NCBI GenBank assembly: GCA_030684575.1
Contig: JAUXVD010000008.1
Coordinates: forward strand, 806,001 to 870,000
DNA from: Nitrospirota bacterium
GTDB taxonomy: Bacteria; Nitrospirota; Nitrospiria; Nitrospirales; Nitrospiraceae
Direction of reading: 5' to 3'
DNA: 64,000 nucleotides
Each line of letters opens with the position of its first letter. Position 1 is the first letter of the stretch. The notes under the pieces were generated by a model. The model was not told the DNA's origin. It searched no databases and was given only the letters and a program-made list of their open reading frames with translations. The position numbers and the translations under genes were made by a program. Shown here piece by piece: positions 8,804 through 18,512 of the stretch.

Positions 8804-8987
8804 AGACCGGTTGAGAGGAAAAGAAGAAGCGGCATGGTAACAACCCGGCTGCAGGGGTTCAAGGACGGATCGAGCAGCGAGGAACAAGAATAGTTTCTCT
8901 CGGATTCGTCTGACTATTTTCTGGCAATTTCTCCTTGCCTCGATTACGCTCGGCGTGAGTTTGGCTCACGGGAAGAGACGATCGATC

Positions 8988-9566
8988 ATGACACATGCTG
9001 CGACTCCGGTGGATTACATGGGCCTGGGGCGTCAACTAGCAGGGTTGCTGGGCGCGAGCCTTGAGAGTGCCTCAGGCGATGCGATGAAAGAGCTGGCGCG
9101 GGCCTACGATCCCTCGGCCACCGAGGCCCGCATCAGCGCCGAGGTGTTTATTTTTCATAAATATCTCGTCGTACAAGCCTGCGTCGGTGCCTTTCCCGAG
9201 TCGCATGTTGAACGGGTGATCGGAGGACTGTTCGCCGCGTTGAACGAAAAAGCCAGGGGGCTTGAGTTCACCCAGGAACGGCAGAACGCGATGGAGCAGA
9301 TGTGGCAGATGAGGGCCAAGCAGTTCGATGCGCCCTTTACGAAGGATCGGGAGCATTTTCTCGACGAAGCCGCGGACCCGACCTATTGGAAGCAGTCCAT
9401 TACCAGGTTTTGCCAGAACGTCTGTGAGGTGGAGCAGCCGCCAGATATCTGGGCCGGCGGCAAGGGGCCATCACACGAGGCGAGTCACTGCGTCACCGTC
9501 GCGATCGACCGGCTGGTGTCGGCGATGAGTGAAATGAGCCGGTTCCATTTCAACCATCTCGCCTAG
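8988..9566 (+). CDS. Hypothetical protein, 192 aa
   Basis: No family recognised. The protein is soluble-looking and mainly helical, with no signal peptide or membrane segment. It contains the segments FIFHKYLVVQACVGAFPES and ITRFCQNVCEVEQPPD, and cysteines in a CxxxC arrangement near residue 150. ATG 8988 is preceded by GGAAGAG; a GTG at 8955 in the same frame is an alternative. It is transcribed divergently from uvrA. Its stop TAG is followed by CAGCATCCTGC, which resembles one terminal repeat of family A, perhaps a remnant. Confidence 0.65.
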   Translation: MTHAATPVDYMGLGRQLAGLLGASLESASGDAMKELARAYDPSATEARISAEVFIFHKYLVVQACVGAFPESHVERVIGGLFAALNEKARGLEFTQERQNAMEQMWQMRAKQFDAPFTKDREHFLDEAADPTYWKQSITRFCQNVCEVEQPPDIWAGGKGPSHEASHCVTVAIDRLVSAMSEMSRFHFNHLA

Positions 9567-9721
9567 CAGCATCCTGCATCCCACTTCGTTAGTTGCGTAG
9601 GCCAAGCTCGCCATCGGACTCCTGCCGCCGCGAAAAGGCTGTTCCGCACCCTGCGAGGCCACAACCTCGTTCTCTTCCATTCAATGCCTATATAACGGCG
9701 GCCGTGGCCTTCCGTGCGAGG

Positions 9722-10060
9722 TTATCGGATAGCGAGCTTCAGCAGCCCGATACAACTGAAATATAAAGTCATAGATAGGGCCATGGCCGGCCAGAATCCA
9801 ACGCGTGGGACGCCAAGAATCATGGCGGTGACGTAGACGATCCAAGGGGGCACAAACCACAAGAGATGCTTTGCGTAGCCCACCAACGACTCGCTGCCCC
9901 CATTGAGATAAATCAGAATGAACGTTGCGCCCGTGATGGCGGGAAAGGTGCTGGCAAAGGCGGCGAGAAACGAACGGCCTTGAGAGCCGAAATAGGTCGA
10001 GATGCTGACGATGGTGCCACCGAGAAGAAAGTAGAGTGCATATTTGCCGAGTTCGTTCAT
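9722..10060 (-). CDS. Small integral membrane protein (DUF3147-like)
   Basis: 112 residues, almost entirely hydrophobic, with about four predicted membrane helices. The arrangement of a YFGSQG turn, an IYLNGG loop and a GVPRVGFWPA loop resembles DUF3147 membrane proteins, but this is a judgement from pattern only. It lies just downstream of and in the same direction as the CPBP-like gene, 31 bp apart, suggesting one transcript. Function unknown. Confidence 0.6.
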   Translation of the reverse strand: MNELGKYALYFLLGGTIVSISTYFGSQGRSFLAAFASTFPAITGATFILIYLNGGSESLVGYAKHLLWFVPPWIVYVTAMILGVPRVGFWPAMALSMTLYFSCIGLLKLAIR

Positions 10061-10091
10061 GCCGTGATTCCTTCGTGAGTTCCCATTATTC

Positions 10092-10805
10092 CTATGACAT
10101 CAGCGCGAATCTCGCCGCGCTATACATCACGATGACTTCAATCGCATGCGCAACGATTGTGATGTAGAGATTGCCTGTGCGTACCAAGATGATTCCCCAG
10201 ATAAGACCGTCCCATAGCGCGATCCAATGAAGATGCTGGAAAGTATTCACCATGAAGGGGTCGAAAGCAAATATCAGTGCGCTGGTGAGGAGGGCGATCG
10301 GCGAGAGGCGGGAGGCAAGGTCGGATCTCCACAGTCGCGACTCAAGAGCAGCTAGTCGTCCTAAGAGGAAACCACGAAAGTTCACTTCCACACAGAGCGC
10401 GATGCCGCAGATGAACCAGGGTACCATTACGAGGAGAGGGAGCTGGGCATGCGGTGTGGCAGTGAGGAAATTGATGTCATAGCCCAGATACGGATTGACG
10501 GAGAGAATCACGAACGAATTCAGGCCACCGAGCAGCAGGCCTGTCAGGAGTCCCCAGCGGAGGCCACTCGCGATCTTCTTTGTCTCGAGCCCCAGCCGAG
10601 AGACGATGTTGCTATTGCGTGAGGCCCAGAGGCCCAGGGCAAGGTAGGCGATCAGTTGCGGCGCGAATTGGAGCAGTGGCTGTTCCTGACGCGAGGTGGG
10701 GAGGGCGTAGAACGCGAGGGTCGCTGCAATGGGAAGCAGCGCGAGGGCCGCTCCCCGTTCGCCGGCCTGAGCCGGTGTGGCATGAAGACCGGGCTCAGGC
10801 GCCAT
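10092..10805 (-). CDS. CPBP-like intramembrane protein (CAAX protease/bacteriocin-processing family)
   Basis: 237 residues with about seven hydrophobic segments. The block VEVNFRGFLLGRL aligns with motif 1 (EExxxRG) of the CPBP intramembrane protease family, and histidines in QHLHWIALWDG and VAHAIEV correspond to motifs 2 and 3. The first Glu of motif 1 is Val here, so catalytic activity is doubtful. Family members cleave prenylated or peptide substrates in the membrane; some have protective roles against bacteriocins. The start ATG lies just downstream of the tolC-like gene's stop in the same direction (12 bp), so it is probably the second gene of that operon. Confidence 0.6.
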   Translation of the reverse strand: MAPEPGLHATPAQAGERGAALALLPIAATLAFYALPTSRQEQPLLQFAPQLIAYLALGLWASRNSNIVSRLGLETKKIASGLRWGLLTGLLLGGLNSFVILSVNPYLGYDINFLTATPHAQLPLLVMVPWFICGIALCVEVNFRGFLLGRLAALESRLWRSDLASRLSPIALLTSALIFAFDPFMVNTFQHLHWIALWDGLIWGIILVRTGNLYITIVAHAIEVIVMYSAARFALMS

Positions 10806-10817
10806 CGTAGATGACCG

Positions 10818-12383
10818 TTAGTTTAGTTGGAAGTTGTAGCGGTCGAGAGTGGTGGCTTTGTGCCGCGCGAGGTTGGAGAGAGATTTATTGTAGTCGACCG
10901 TGGCGCGTAACTCATTGCCTTGGGCCGTCGCAAGATCCCGCTGGAAGTCGAGGACGAAGCGAGTGGTGCTGAGTCCTACCTTCAGCCGCTCTTGTTCCGC
11001 TTGCAACTGTTTCTCGGCCATGATTCTGGCCGATCTGGTGGTTTCGATCCGCTTGAAATCCGTTTGGACACGTCGGACCGCTTCGCGCACACCGACGATG
11101 ATCTGCTGTCGCACGCTCACGAGCGAGGCTTCGGCATTTTTGGCTTCGAGCTGCCGCTTGCTGTAGGTGCTCCAGGCTGAGCGGTTGCCGAGGGGATAAC
11201 TGAGGACGAGGCCTGCGCCATAGTTGTAGTAGTCTCCGCTCAGGTTCTTGTTCACCGAATCGCCGTAGTCTCTTCCCAGCCCTGCCATACCCATGGTGCC
11301 TTGGAACGAGAGGGTCGGGAGAATCTGGTTTTTGGCAAACTTGGAATTGATATCGCTCGTCTCCATATTCTTTTTTGCCTGGACGATTTCCGGCCGCTGC
11401 TCGATCGCCGTGTCGATGGCTTCCTGCAGGCTGATCGGTTCGAGCGTGACGGTCGGTTGGTCGAGTGGGGTCAGACGCAAGTCTTGACGCAAATCCTCTT
11501 CCGCCGGATTGAGGAGTCGGCGCAGTTGATCTTCCTGGTCTCGAATCGTTTTATCCGCAACCAGCACCTGCTCGACCCGCGATGCAACGGCTGCTTCGGC
11601 TTGCAGGACATCGACGATCGACATGATGCCGGCCTTCGCCTTCGCCCGGTTACTGGCCAGGAGCTCCTGCGCCGCTTTCAAGGCGGCCTCGGCGACTTTG
11701 AGATTCTCGTTGGCAAAGACGACTTCCCAATAGGTTTGCTCCACGGTGGCCAGGACGGTCAGGACGCGGTCGCGAAAGATATGTTCTTCGACGATGGCAT
11801 TGTTCTGCGCCACGCGAATGAACGTCTTGGTAATGTCGAGGCCGGCGTTGCGGAGTAAGGGTTGTGTGAGCGTGAGTGCGAGGCCTCCTGTATAGGCGGG
11901 GTTGAAGAGGAATCCGGTGGCCACATTCTGGTTGACGTTCGATCGAGAGGGGCTATAGTTCAGGTCGACGTTGCCGCCGGTGAGCAAGTTCGTCGTCGCA
12001 TCGAAGGTGACGGATTCGCTCCGTTGATCGAAGGTCGTAATTTGGCCCAACGTGTTACCGGTTCCGCCGAACACCGGTCGGTTGAGCGGGTTTACCGTTC
12101 GATTGTACTGTCCGTTCACGCTCAGCGTCGGATCGAACTTGGCTTGTTCGACCGTAATGTCCGCCTGTCGGCTCTCCTTCGTCTGGCGGCTGATACTGAT
12201 GTCCAAGTTATGCTTCAGTGCTTGAAGCGCCGCGTCGGCAAGGGAGATGGTCTCCCGACGTTCAGCCGGTGGAGTCTTCCCGACTTCCAGCCCCCAACTG
12301 AGGCCAGGTGACAGGAGCAGGCCTATGCCAGCGGCATAGCTGCATGTGCGCCACCATCTCTGTGTCCTGGTACCCTGCTCCAT
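10818..12383 (-). CDS. TolC-family outer membrane efflux protein
   Basis: 521 residues with a signal peptide (hydrophobic AAGIGLLLSPGLSWG) and two similar halves rich in long amphipathic helices (SLADAALQALKHNLDIS and SLQEAIDTAIEQRPEIV), the hallmark of TolC/OEP trimeric outer-membrane channels. It would form the exit duct of an RND-, MFS- or ABC-type exporter, but no inner-membrane pump or adaptor gene lies beside it. ATG 12383 is preceded by AAAGGGGGC; a further-upstream start at 12419 is open but has no such site. It is transcribed divergently from the small secreted protein gene at 12488. Confidence 0.88.
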   Translation of the reverse strand: MEQGTRTQRWWRTCSYAAGIGLLLSPGLSWGLEVGKTPPAERRETISLADAALQALKHNLDISISRQTKESRQADITVEQAKFDPTLSVNGQYNRTVNPLNRPVFGGTGNTLGQITTFDQRSESVTFDATTNLLTGGNVDLNYSPSRSNVNQNVATGFLFNPAYTGGLALTLTQPLLRNAGLDITKTFIRVAQNNAIVEEHIFRDRVLTVLATVEQTYWEVVFANENLKVAEAALKAAQELLASNRAKAKAGIMSIVDVLQAEAAVASRVEQVLVADKTIRDQEDQLRRLLNPAEEDLRQDLRLTPLDQPTVTLEPISLQEAIDTAIEQRPEIVQAKKNMETSDINSKFAKNQILPTLSFQGTMGMAGLGRDYGDSVNKNLSGDYYNYGAGLVLSYPLGNRSAWSTYSKRQLEAKNAEASLVSVRQQIIVGVREAVRRVQTDFKRIETTRSARIMAEKQLQAEQERLKVGLSTTRFVLDFQRDLATAQGNELRATVDYNKSLSNLARHKATTLDRYNFQLN

Positions 12384-12421
12384 AACGCCCCCTTTGATCG
12401 ACAATGAATATTGGCCCATAC

Positions 12422-12427
12422 TATAAT
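12422..12427 (+). promoter_or_regulatory. Consensus -10 box in the tolC/secreted-protein divergent region
   Basis: A perfect TATAAT on the + strand. No good -35 at 17 bp is seen (CGACAA), so the promoter may be extended or activator-dependent. Transcription would begin near 12434, which makes ATG 12434 leaderless and favours ATG 12488 as the translation start of the gene to the right. Confidence 0.35.
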
Positions 12428-12487
12428 GATTCTATGCAAACCTGTCATGGACTAAGTGCAATCAACGGTCAGGGCCATCGGGTTCTG

Positions 12488-12886
12488 ATGCGTCCTCTGG
12501 TGATTGCTGCGCTGGCCCTATCGCTGTTCTCGCTCCCGTCGCTGGACGCGCCCCTGTGGGCTCAATCCGTTTCCAGTGTCCGCTCATTCGACGGAGGGGT
12601 TGCGCCTCTGTTCAATTTGACCGGCCCGGGAAACCTCTATCTCGACAATCAGGGCACACAGGGATTTCTCTACAATTCCGGGAATAATTTTCAAACCTTC
12701 AGTTTTCGGAACCCCACGACCGGTCAAGCTTGGAGCGGGGCTGTGAGCACACTCGGACCGCAACTCTCGATCGGGCTCATCCAAGGCGGGAACCAAAGCG
12801 GGGGTGCGCTCGTCCTCCCAGGTCCTCCCCGCCAAACCGCGCCACTGCCATCGATTCAGTCCACTATTCTCGACGACATCCCATAA
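12488..12886 (+). CDS. Small secreted protein of unknown function
   Basis: 132 residues from the chosen ATG, beginning with a clean signal peptide (LVIAALALSLFSLPS, cleavage expected after LWAQ). The mature part is rich in Gly, Asn, Ser and Gln (NLTGPGNLYLDNQGTQGF, GGNQSGGALVLPGPP) and looks like a small extracellular or outer-surface protein without recognisable catalytic residues. ATG codons at 12404 and 12434 are also in frame, but a TATAAT box at 12422 makes the earliest unlikely. No family recognised. The opposite orientation to the efflux gene suggests a shared regulatory region. Confidence 0.6.
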   Translation: MRPLVIAALALSLFSLPSLDAPLWAQSVSSVRSFDGGVAPLFNLTGPGNLYLDNQGTQGFLYNSGNNFQTFSFRNPTTGQAWSGAVSTLGPQLSIGLIQGGNQSGGALVLPGPPRQTAPLPSIQSTILDDIP

Positions 12887-12989
12887 GTTCAGGCTTGGGG
12901 TGTGGGGTGAGAGGCCGGAGGCGGACCTCTGACAGATCGAACATTTCTCGCTTTACCCCTGGCCCTTTGCCCCTAGCCTTGCGCCAGTT

Positions 12990-14546
12990 CTATTCAGTAT
13001 TTGCCAGTTGCCAGGTGAGGGCGAGGACATACCGAGCCACTGTTTGCAGAATCTCAGGATTGATTGTGTCGGCGCTGTCAGTGGGCTGGTGGAAGTGTGG
13101 GTGAACTCCGCCGCTGACGACCGTGATGGTTGGGATTCCTGCCTCTTTGAACGGCACGTGATCGCCGCCGGGGAAAAATCCATAGAGGTCAAGTTTGTCG
13201 GTGAGCCCTGCCGTCTGTCCCGCCTCTACCGCGAGGCTCTTGTCCAATCCTGTTACGCCGACGGTCAGCCTTCCGTTTCCAATTCCCGCATGGTCGATGT
13301 TGATCATGGCTCTAGTCGAGCCAATGGGGACCACCGACCGTTGGAGAAACAGACGCGAGCCGATGAGCCCCTGCTCTTCTCCGCTAAACGAGACGAACAA
13401 GACCGTTCTTCTGCTTCGTCTTTCTGAGTTGGCCATGGCGCGGGCGACTTCCAACATCACGGCTGTGCCGGAGGCATTATCGTCGGCGCCGGGGAAGAGC
13501 AGGCCGGCTTGCCGTCCGAAATGGTCACGATGCGCACCGATTATGAGCACCTCATGTGTCTTCTTCGGATCGCTCCCAGGTAAGAGGGCGAGCACGTTCA
13601 TGAGGAGGCCTTCTTCCTGGCGAGTCTGCCAATCGAGAGAGGCGTAGCGGCCGGTGTTGATAGATTGTGTGGCAGGGGAGCGATTCAACTGTTCTTGTAC
13701 GTCCTGCAGCCGGCTTGGTCGTGCTTGATCGGGAGTGGCGAGGATCTGCTCGGCTAGACCGGTATTAATCCAGGCTCCCGGGATGGTCTCCGATCGAGGA
13801 GAGAGTCCATAAAAGGCGCCAGGTTTTCCCGTGACGCCGCGTCGCGACTCATAGGCGCTGAGTATCGGTCCAGTGGCGGTGAAATAACCGATTGCGCCGT
13901 TTTGTCGTGCGACTCGCACCTTCTCTGCATGGCTGACGGTCCCTTTGTAATGGGGCGGCGTGCCGCGGAGGAAAAGGACTAATGCGTTGGTCGTATCGAC
14001 TCCAGCGTAGTCGTCGATGCCCTGCGTCGCGTCGACGATTCCATACCCTACAAACACGATTGGCCCGCGCACTTCGGCAGAGGGTGAGTCGAGGATGGGG
14101 AGATAGTCTGTCCCGAGTTGCTGGACGAGCGAATCATTGCCCGATGAAATACGGAGGACGGGGTCCGGTGCGATGGTCGAGGCTGTGACGGCGGTTGTCA
14201 TCTGTCCGCTGGGGACTCCAAGGTCCGGCCCGCTCGAAATGAATGGATCGAGGCCAGCATTTGCGGGTGAGAGGCCGGACTCATGAAACCTCCTCGTGAT
14301 CCATGCTGCCGAGCTGGCATCGTTCGCGGTGCCAGTTTGGCGGCCGTTGAATGAAGGGCTGCTGAGGATGGTGATGTCGGCGAGCATACGTTCAGGGGAG
14401 AGGCTGTCGAGGGCGCGCAGCCATGCCGGATGATATTCCTCGGATTGCGCGAAGCAGAGAGTACCGAAAGAGAGCAGAACGAGGAAGATTCCCAGGCCTG
14501 TGACGACAATGCAGGCGCGAGAACCGTGAGAAGTTGAGCTGTTCAT
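12990..14546 (-). CDS. Secreted M28-family zinc aminopeptidase
   Basis: 518 residues with an N-terminal signal/anchor ([21 protein letters not shown]). The M28 co-catalytic zinc ligands are visible in order: His and Asp in GAHRDHFG, Asp in GADDNASGT, the Glu pair in SGEEQGLIG, Asp in MINIDHAG and His in [11 protein letters not shown]. Between the N-terminus and the peptidase domain, residues ~150-260 look like a protease-associated (PA) insert ([17 protein letters not shown]). It probably acts as an exported aminopeptidase on peptides. ATG 14546 with upstream AAAGG was chosen over 14621. The gene converges with the secreted-protein gene; about 100 bp separate them. Confidence 0.88.
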   Translation of the reverse strand: MNSSTSHGSRACIVVTGLGIFLVLLSFGTLCFAQSEEYHPAWLRALDSLSPERMLADITILSSPSFNGRQTGTANDASSAAWITRRFHESGLSPANAGLDPFISSGPDLGVPSGQMTTAVTASTIAPDPVLRISSGNDSLVQQLGTDYLPILDSPSAEVRGPIVFVGYGIVDATQGIDDYAGVDTTNALVLFLRGTPPHYKGTVSHAEKVRVARQNGAIGYFTATGPILSAYESRRGVTGKPGAFYGLSPRSETIPGAWINTGLAEQILATPDQARPSRLQDVQEQLNRSPATQSINTGRYASLDWQTRQEEGLLMNVLALLPGSDPKKTHEVLIIGAHRDHFGRQAGLLFPGADDNASGTAVMLEVARAMANSERRSRRTVLFVSFSGEEQGLIGSRLFLQRSVVPIGSTRAMINIDHAGIGNGRLTVGVTGLDKSLAVEAGQTAGLTDKLDLYGFFPGGDHVPFKEAGIPTITVVSGGVHPHFHQPTDSADTINPEILQTVARYVLALTWQLANTE

Positions 14547-14653
14547 ACGGTGAGCCTTTCGAGGTGCGGCAGGACTATACCATAGCCTGGAAGGTCCGTT
14601 GCAGCGCGGCTTCGCGGCCATGTACTATGCCTGTCCACAAGGATAGACAATCG

Positions 14654-16711
14654 ATGACCAATTTAGCGAGCGAAGACCGTTCCCCCAACCGGCTGATGAC
14701 CGAAGCCAGCCCCTATTTGCGGCAGCATGCGACGAATCCAGTGGACTGGTATCCCTGGGGCGAGGAAGCCTTGTTGCGGGCGAAGGCAGAGGACAAGCCG
14801 ATTCTGTTGTCCATCGGGTATTCGGCCTGCCACTGGTGTCATGTCATGGCCCATGAATGTTTCGACAATGTTCAGATTGCCGAACTCATGAACCAGCACT
14901 TTATCAACGTGAAGGTCGATCGCGAAGAGCGCCCGGATCTGGACGATATCTATCAAAAGTCTGCACAAGTGTTTTTGGGGCGGGGTGGTGGATGGCCGTT
15001 GACGATGTTTCTCACGCCTGATCAAGAACCGTTTTACGGGGGCACGTATTTTCCGCCGGCGCCCCGCTACAACTTGCCGGGATTTCCCGAAGTCATGAAC
15101 GGGGTCGTCGAGGCCTACAGGAATCATCAAGACGATGTCCGCAAGAATGTGGACAAGGTCAAGGCCGGGTTGTTGCGGGTGGGTACGCCGAAGCCGTCGG
15201 GCGATCCCTTGACGGATCGATTGCTCGATGAGGCGGCGAAGAGCTTAGGACAGTTTTTCGATCCGGTCCATGGGGGATTCGGGGAGGGCCAGAAGTTTCC
15301 GACGGTTCCCCCGCTCAACTTGCTGCTGCGTCAGACGGCCAGGACGAAAGACCCCTCCCATCAAGAGCAAGTGCTCTTGCAGCTGAGAACGATGGCAGCC
15401 GGAGGAATCTACGATCATCTTGGTGGCGGGTTCCATCGCTATTCCGTGGATGGCCAATGGTTGATTCCTCATTTCGAGAAGATGCTCTACGACAATGCAC
15501 AGTTGGTGCGGATCTATCTCGATGGGTGGCGTCTGACCAAAGAGCCTCGATTCCGTGAAGTCGTGGAAGAGACGCTGGAGTACGTGCGTCGTGAACTGAC
15601 GCATCCGGACGGTGCGTTCTTTGCCGCACAGGATGCCGACAGCGAGGGGCAGGAAGGAATCTATTTTGTCTGGGAGCCGGGAGAGATTGCCTCGGTGCTG
15701 GGCGCGGAATTGGCTGAGCAGTTCTGCCGGCACTATGGCGTGACCGCGAGCGGCAATTTCGAAGGCAAGAACGTGTTGCATCGGCTCGGTGACGTTCAGC
15801 TCACTTCCGAGGCTCAGGAGGAGTTGGAGTCGTTGTTGCGGCCTGCCAGGGTGAAGTTGCGTGCCGCTCGGGACCAACGCGTGAAGCCTCAGCGGGACGA
15901 CAACATTCTCACAAGTTGGAATGCGATGATGGTGTCCGCCTATCTCGATGCCTATCATGCGTTCGGGACTCCTGCTTATCTGGCGGCAGCAGAACGGGCG
16001 CTGACCTTCCTGCTCGACTATGCGGTTGAAAACGGGCGAGTCTATCGGACGGTCACGGCAGGAAAGGGTCGCCTGAACGGTTATTTGGACGATGCCGCCT
16101 GTCTGGCTGCCGCTTTGCTGGATGCGTTTGAAGCGACGTCGCACCGGTGGTATCTGGATCAGGCTCGCGACGTGACAGACAGTTTCTTGAAACAATATTG
16201 GGATGAGGCGGCTGGCGGGTGTTTCTATACGAGCCGCGATCACGAGGCCTTGCTCCATCGCATGAAATCAGGGACCGATAGCGCGATCCCCTCCGGTAAC
16301 GCCATTGTCGCCTCGGTTTTGTTGCGGCTCTTCTCTTTCACAAGAGAGCAGCGGTATCATGATCTGGCTGAACGCCAGTTCCAGGTGTTCCGGAGCGTTA
16401 TGGGGCATAACGCCTATGGCGCATCTGCGCTGCTCTGTTCGTTGGACTGGTACCTGACGACACCGCAAGAAATTGTTGTGGTCGGTACACGCGGCGAGGC
16501 GATGACGGAATCGTTGCTCGCGACGGTCCATCGGCGCTATTTGCCGAATCGTGCGGTGCTCGTGGTCGAATCCGCTCGTGCTGGAGAATCTGACTTGCCG
16601 CTGGCCGCGGGGAAGACCAGTGTCAGCGGGCAGCCGACGGCCTATGTCTGCCAGCGGCAGACCTGCTCGCCTCCGGTGACGGAGAGCCAGCAATTGGACC
16701 TGTTATTGTAG
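14654..16711 (+). CDS. DUF255 thioredoxin-domain protein (YyaL / spermatogenesis-associated protein 20 type)
   Basis: 685 residues. The N-terminal thioredoxin-like domain (DUF255) carries the diagnostic [12 protein letters not shown] and a redox-type CHWC motif in [11 protein letters not shown] near residue 58. The remaining ~500 residues form an alpha/alpha toroid like those of N-acylglucosamine epimerase-type proteins ([39 protein letters not shown]). The family is widespread and conserved but its biochemical role is not established. Cytoplasmic (no signal). ATG 14654 has AAGGA upstream; an in-frame ATG at 14627 is less likely. It is divergent from the M28 peptidase gene. Confidence 0.9.
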   Translation: MTNLASEDRSPNRLMTEASPYLRQHATNPVDWYPWGEEALLRAKAEDKPILLSIGYSACHWCHVMAHECFDNVQIAELMNQHFINVKVDREERPDLDDIYQKSAQVFLGRGGGWPLTMFLTPDQEPFYGGTYFPPAPRYNLPGFPEVMNGVVEAYRNHQDDVRKNVDKVKAGLLRVGTPKPSGDPLTDRLLDEAAKSLGQFFDPVHGGFGEGQKFPTVPPLNLLLRQTARTKDPSHQEQVLLQLRTMAAGGIYDHLGGGFHRYSVDGQWLIPHFEKMLYDNAQLVRIYLDGWRLTKEPRFREVVEETLEYVRRELTHPDGAFFAAQDADSEGQEGIYFVWEPGEIASVLGAELAEQFCRHYGVTASGNFEGKNVLHRLGDVQLTSEAQEELESLLRPARVKLRAARDQRVKPQRDDNILTSWNAMMVSAYLDAYHAFGTPAYLAAAERALTFLLDYAVENGRVYRTVTAGKGRLNGYLDDAACLAAALLDAFEATSHRWYLDQARDVTDSFLKQYWDEAAGGCFYTSRDHEALLHRMKSGTDSAIPSGNAIVASVLLRLFSFTREQRYHDLAERQFQVFRSVMGHNAYGASALLCSLDWYLTTPQEIVVVGTRGEAMTESLLATVHRRYLPNRAVLVVESARAGESDLPLAAGKTSVSGQPTAYVCQRQTCSPPVTESQQLDLLL

Positions 16712-16721
16712 GGAGGGCACC

Positions 16722-16979
16722 GTGAGTGTAGGCGATTCGGGGAAGGGGCTCTACGATCATCTCTATCGTCGTTTTTTCGACAATCGCGAGTCCCATAAGG
16801 GGTACGAGTTTCAGCATGCGCCTGGTGGAAGCGCTCAACTGCCGGTCGTGAAGTTTCGCGATCGTCTTCGTTGGTGGACCTGGGACCGGTGGCAACGAAG
16901 AAAAACCATCTCGGCAGCGCGCGACCGGTTTCAGCAGGATATTCTCGATTTGAAGCAGCGGCCATTGAAGCAAAAATAA
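16722..16979 (+). CDS. Small basic hypothetical protein, 85 aa
   Basis: Starts with GTG 11 bp after the DUF255 stop, with GGGAGGG as a strong ribosome-binding site. The protein is charged and aromatic (FRDRLRWWTWDRWQRRK), with a final helix-like stretch, and shows no membrane segment or known family. Strict spacing between two neighbours on the same strand suggests a genuine gene in the DUF255 operon. Confidence 0.55.
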   Translation: MSVGDSGKGLYDHLYRRFFDNRESHKGYEFQHAPGGSAQLPVVKFRDRLRWWTWDRWQRRKTISAARDRFQQDILDLKQRPLKQK

Positions 16980-16995
16980 GATTGAGAGGCGAGAC

Positions 16996-17796
16996 GTGAG
17001 CGATTGTGGAAAGAACAGGAAGTCCGGGCATGTCGGTATGGTCTACCTCCTCGTCTCATTGGCAATGGTTGCGATGGAGTGGATCTTCTGTGCCGAGCAA
17101 CCTCATGCCATTGAGGCAGAGAGCCGGAAGGAAAAGGAGGTCAACTTGAATGACCAGGCCCAAGGGGGACTGTTTAAACGGTGGACCTTCGATCTCCAGA
17201 AGCCTGGCGGATCTCCTGTCGGGTTCTCGATGCTGGGGTTTGGCGAGGGGCCGGCTGCAGAATGGATGATCAAGCCAAGCAGCGATGCTCCGTCCGCCTC
17301 CAACATTCTGGGCGTGAAGTCATCGTGTCAGGCCGCCACCTGTTACCGTTTGATCGTCGCCGATGGGCTTGAGTACGAGTATCCAGACGTGTCGGTCAGG
17401 ATGCGATTTCCCTTCGACGCCGCAACAGGAGTCGGTGGAATGGTGTTTGGGGTGAAGGATGCCAAGAACTTCTATGCAGCGCTGGTGGATCTTGCGGCAA
17501 AGACCATGGAGGTGATTCGGGTGGTCGATGGAAGGGAGCTGAGTCTGGGGCGGCGGTCGATCGCACCAAAAGCAGTGTCCTGGCATACGTTGCGAATCCA
17601 GCGGAATACCATCATCAGCAAGGACTTCATTGAAACCTTCTTTGACGGGCAGCTTGCCGTGTCGGTTGAAGATCAGTCTCTGGGGATCGGTCAAGTCGGG
17701 CTCCTGGTGCGTGGACACAGCGCAGTAGATTTTGACAGCTTGCACGCCATTCCTCTGTTTTCTCAGCGTCCGCTGTCCTCTCCCGCGGCCTATTAG
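16996..17796 (+). CDS. Secreted protein with a concanavalin A/LamG-like fold (inferred)
   Basis: 266 residues from GTG, preceded by GAGAGGCGAG. Residues ~14-35 form a hydrophobic signal segment. The mature part has the strand pattern and phrases of DUF1080/laminin-G-type jelly-roll proteins: FKRWTFDLQKPGG, MRFPFDAATGVGGMVFGVKDAKNFYAALVD, WHTLRIQRN, ETFFDGQLAVSVEDQS and IGQVGLLVRG. Such domains bind or hydrolyse glycans, but no catalytic residues can be pointed to. Cysteines in SSCQAATCYRL may form a disulfide in the periplasm. It is probably last in a unit with DUF255 and the 85-aa gene. Confidence 0.65.
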   Translation: MSDCGKNRKSGHVGMVYLLVSLAMVAMEWIFCAEQPHAIEAESRKEKEVNLNDQAQGGLFKRWTFDLQKPGGSPVGFSMLGFGEGPAAEWMIKPSSDAPSASNILGVKSSCQAATCYRLIVADGLEYEYPDVSVRMRFPFDAATGVGGMVFGVKDAKNFYAALVDLAAKTMEVIRVVDGRELSLGRRSIAPKAVSWHTLRIQRNTIISKDFIETFFDGQLAVSVEDQSLGIGQVGLLVRGHSAVDFDSLHAIPLFSQRPLSSPAAY

Positions 17797-18062
17797 ATCG
17801 GCGCATGGCATTGCGCAGGCTTGCGGCATCACTTGCAATTGATGGGGCTGAGGAGTACAGTGTCCCCTGTGTGTCATCGCGCAAGGCCTGGTGGTGATAC
17901 CGCAGAGAGTGACAAGGCCTCGGACAGATGTTGTTTTGGTTTTGTGTAGGAATTTGATCGGAAGCCAGCCTTGAGTCGCCATGCTGTTTGCGTCTTCGGC
18001 CCATTCCTTCCTCACTTTGATCTCAAGTCCAAGACAACACATATTCTCAAAGGAGGAGCCCA

Positions 18063-18362
18063 ATGGGTTCTAAGATTTACGTCGGTGGTTTGCCGTATTC
18101 CACAACTGAACAACAGCTGAGCGATTTGTTTGCTGTTCATGGAGCGGTTGCTTCATCCAGAATCATCACAGATAAGTTCACCGGCCAGTCCCGCGGGTTT
18201 GGATTCGTGGAAATGTCCTCGGATTCTGAAGCTCAGGCGGCAGTAGCCGCATTAAACGGCACGGAGTTGGGTGGTCGCACGTTGACCGTCAACGAAGCAC
18301 GCCCTCAGGAGCCGCGCACCGGTGGTGGTGGCGGTGGTGGCCGAGGCGGCGACCGGTACTAA
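18063..18362 (+). CDS. RRM-domain RNA-binding protein
   Basis: 99 residues forming one RNA recognition motif: RNP-2 KIYVGGLP near the N-terminus and RNP-1 RGFGFVEM at about residue 40-47, followed by a Gly/Arg tail. This is the bacterial/cyanobacterial Rbp type, typically induced in the cold and acting as an RNA chaperone. AAAGGAGG 5 bp upstream of the ATG is a near-perfect ribosome-binding site. The 266-bp leader between 17797 and 18062 holds no gene and may be a long 5' UTR. A clear terminator follows, and a DEAD-box helicase gene lies 150 bp downstream, a suggestive pairing for RNA remodelling. Confidence 0.92.
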   Translation: MGSKIYVGGLPYSTTEQQLSDLFAVHGAVASSRIITDKFTGQSRGFGFVEMSSDSEAQAAVAALNGTELGGRTLTVNEARPQEPRTGGGGGGGRGGDRY

Positions 18363-18386
18363 TCCGTCACGAGTGTTTGACACGTC

Positions 18387-18415
18387 GGGGCTGCCTATCA
18401 GGCAGCCCCGCTTTT
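18387..18415 (+). terminator. Rho-independent terminator after the RRM gene
   Basis: A perfect 9-bp GC-rich stem GGGGCTGCC / GGCAGCCCC with loop TATCA, followed by GCTTTTCC. It separates the RRM gene from the helicase gene. Confidence 0.85.
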
Positions 18416-18512
18416 CCTTCCTAGAATTGCCCATCATCTCGATGCGTTTCTCGGCCCTCTAATCAGGCCGGACCGTGCAGTCCCAGGAAGTTTGCCCCGT
18501 ACAAGGAGTTCT

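Noticed and set aside
15245-16258. 337-codon minus-strand open frame
   Set aside because: Antisense shadow of the DUF255 gene.
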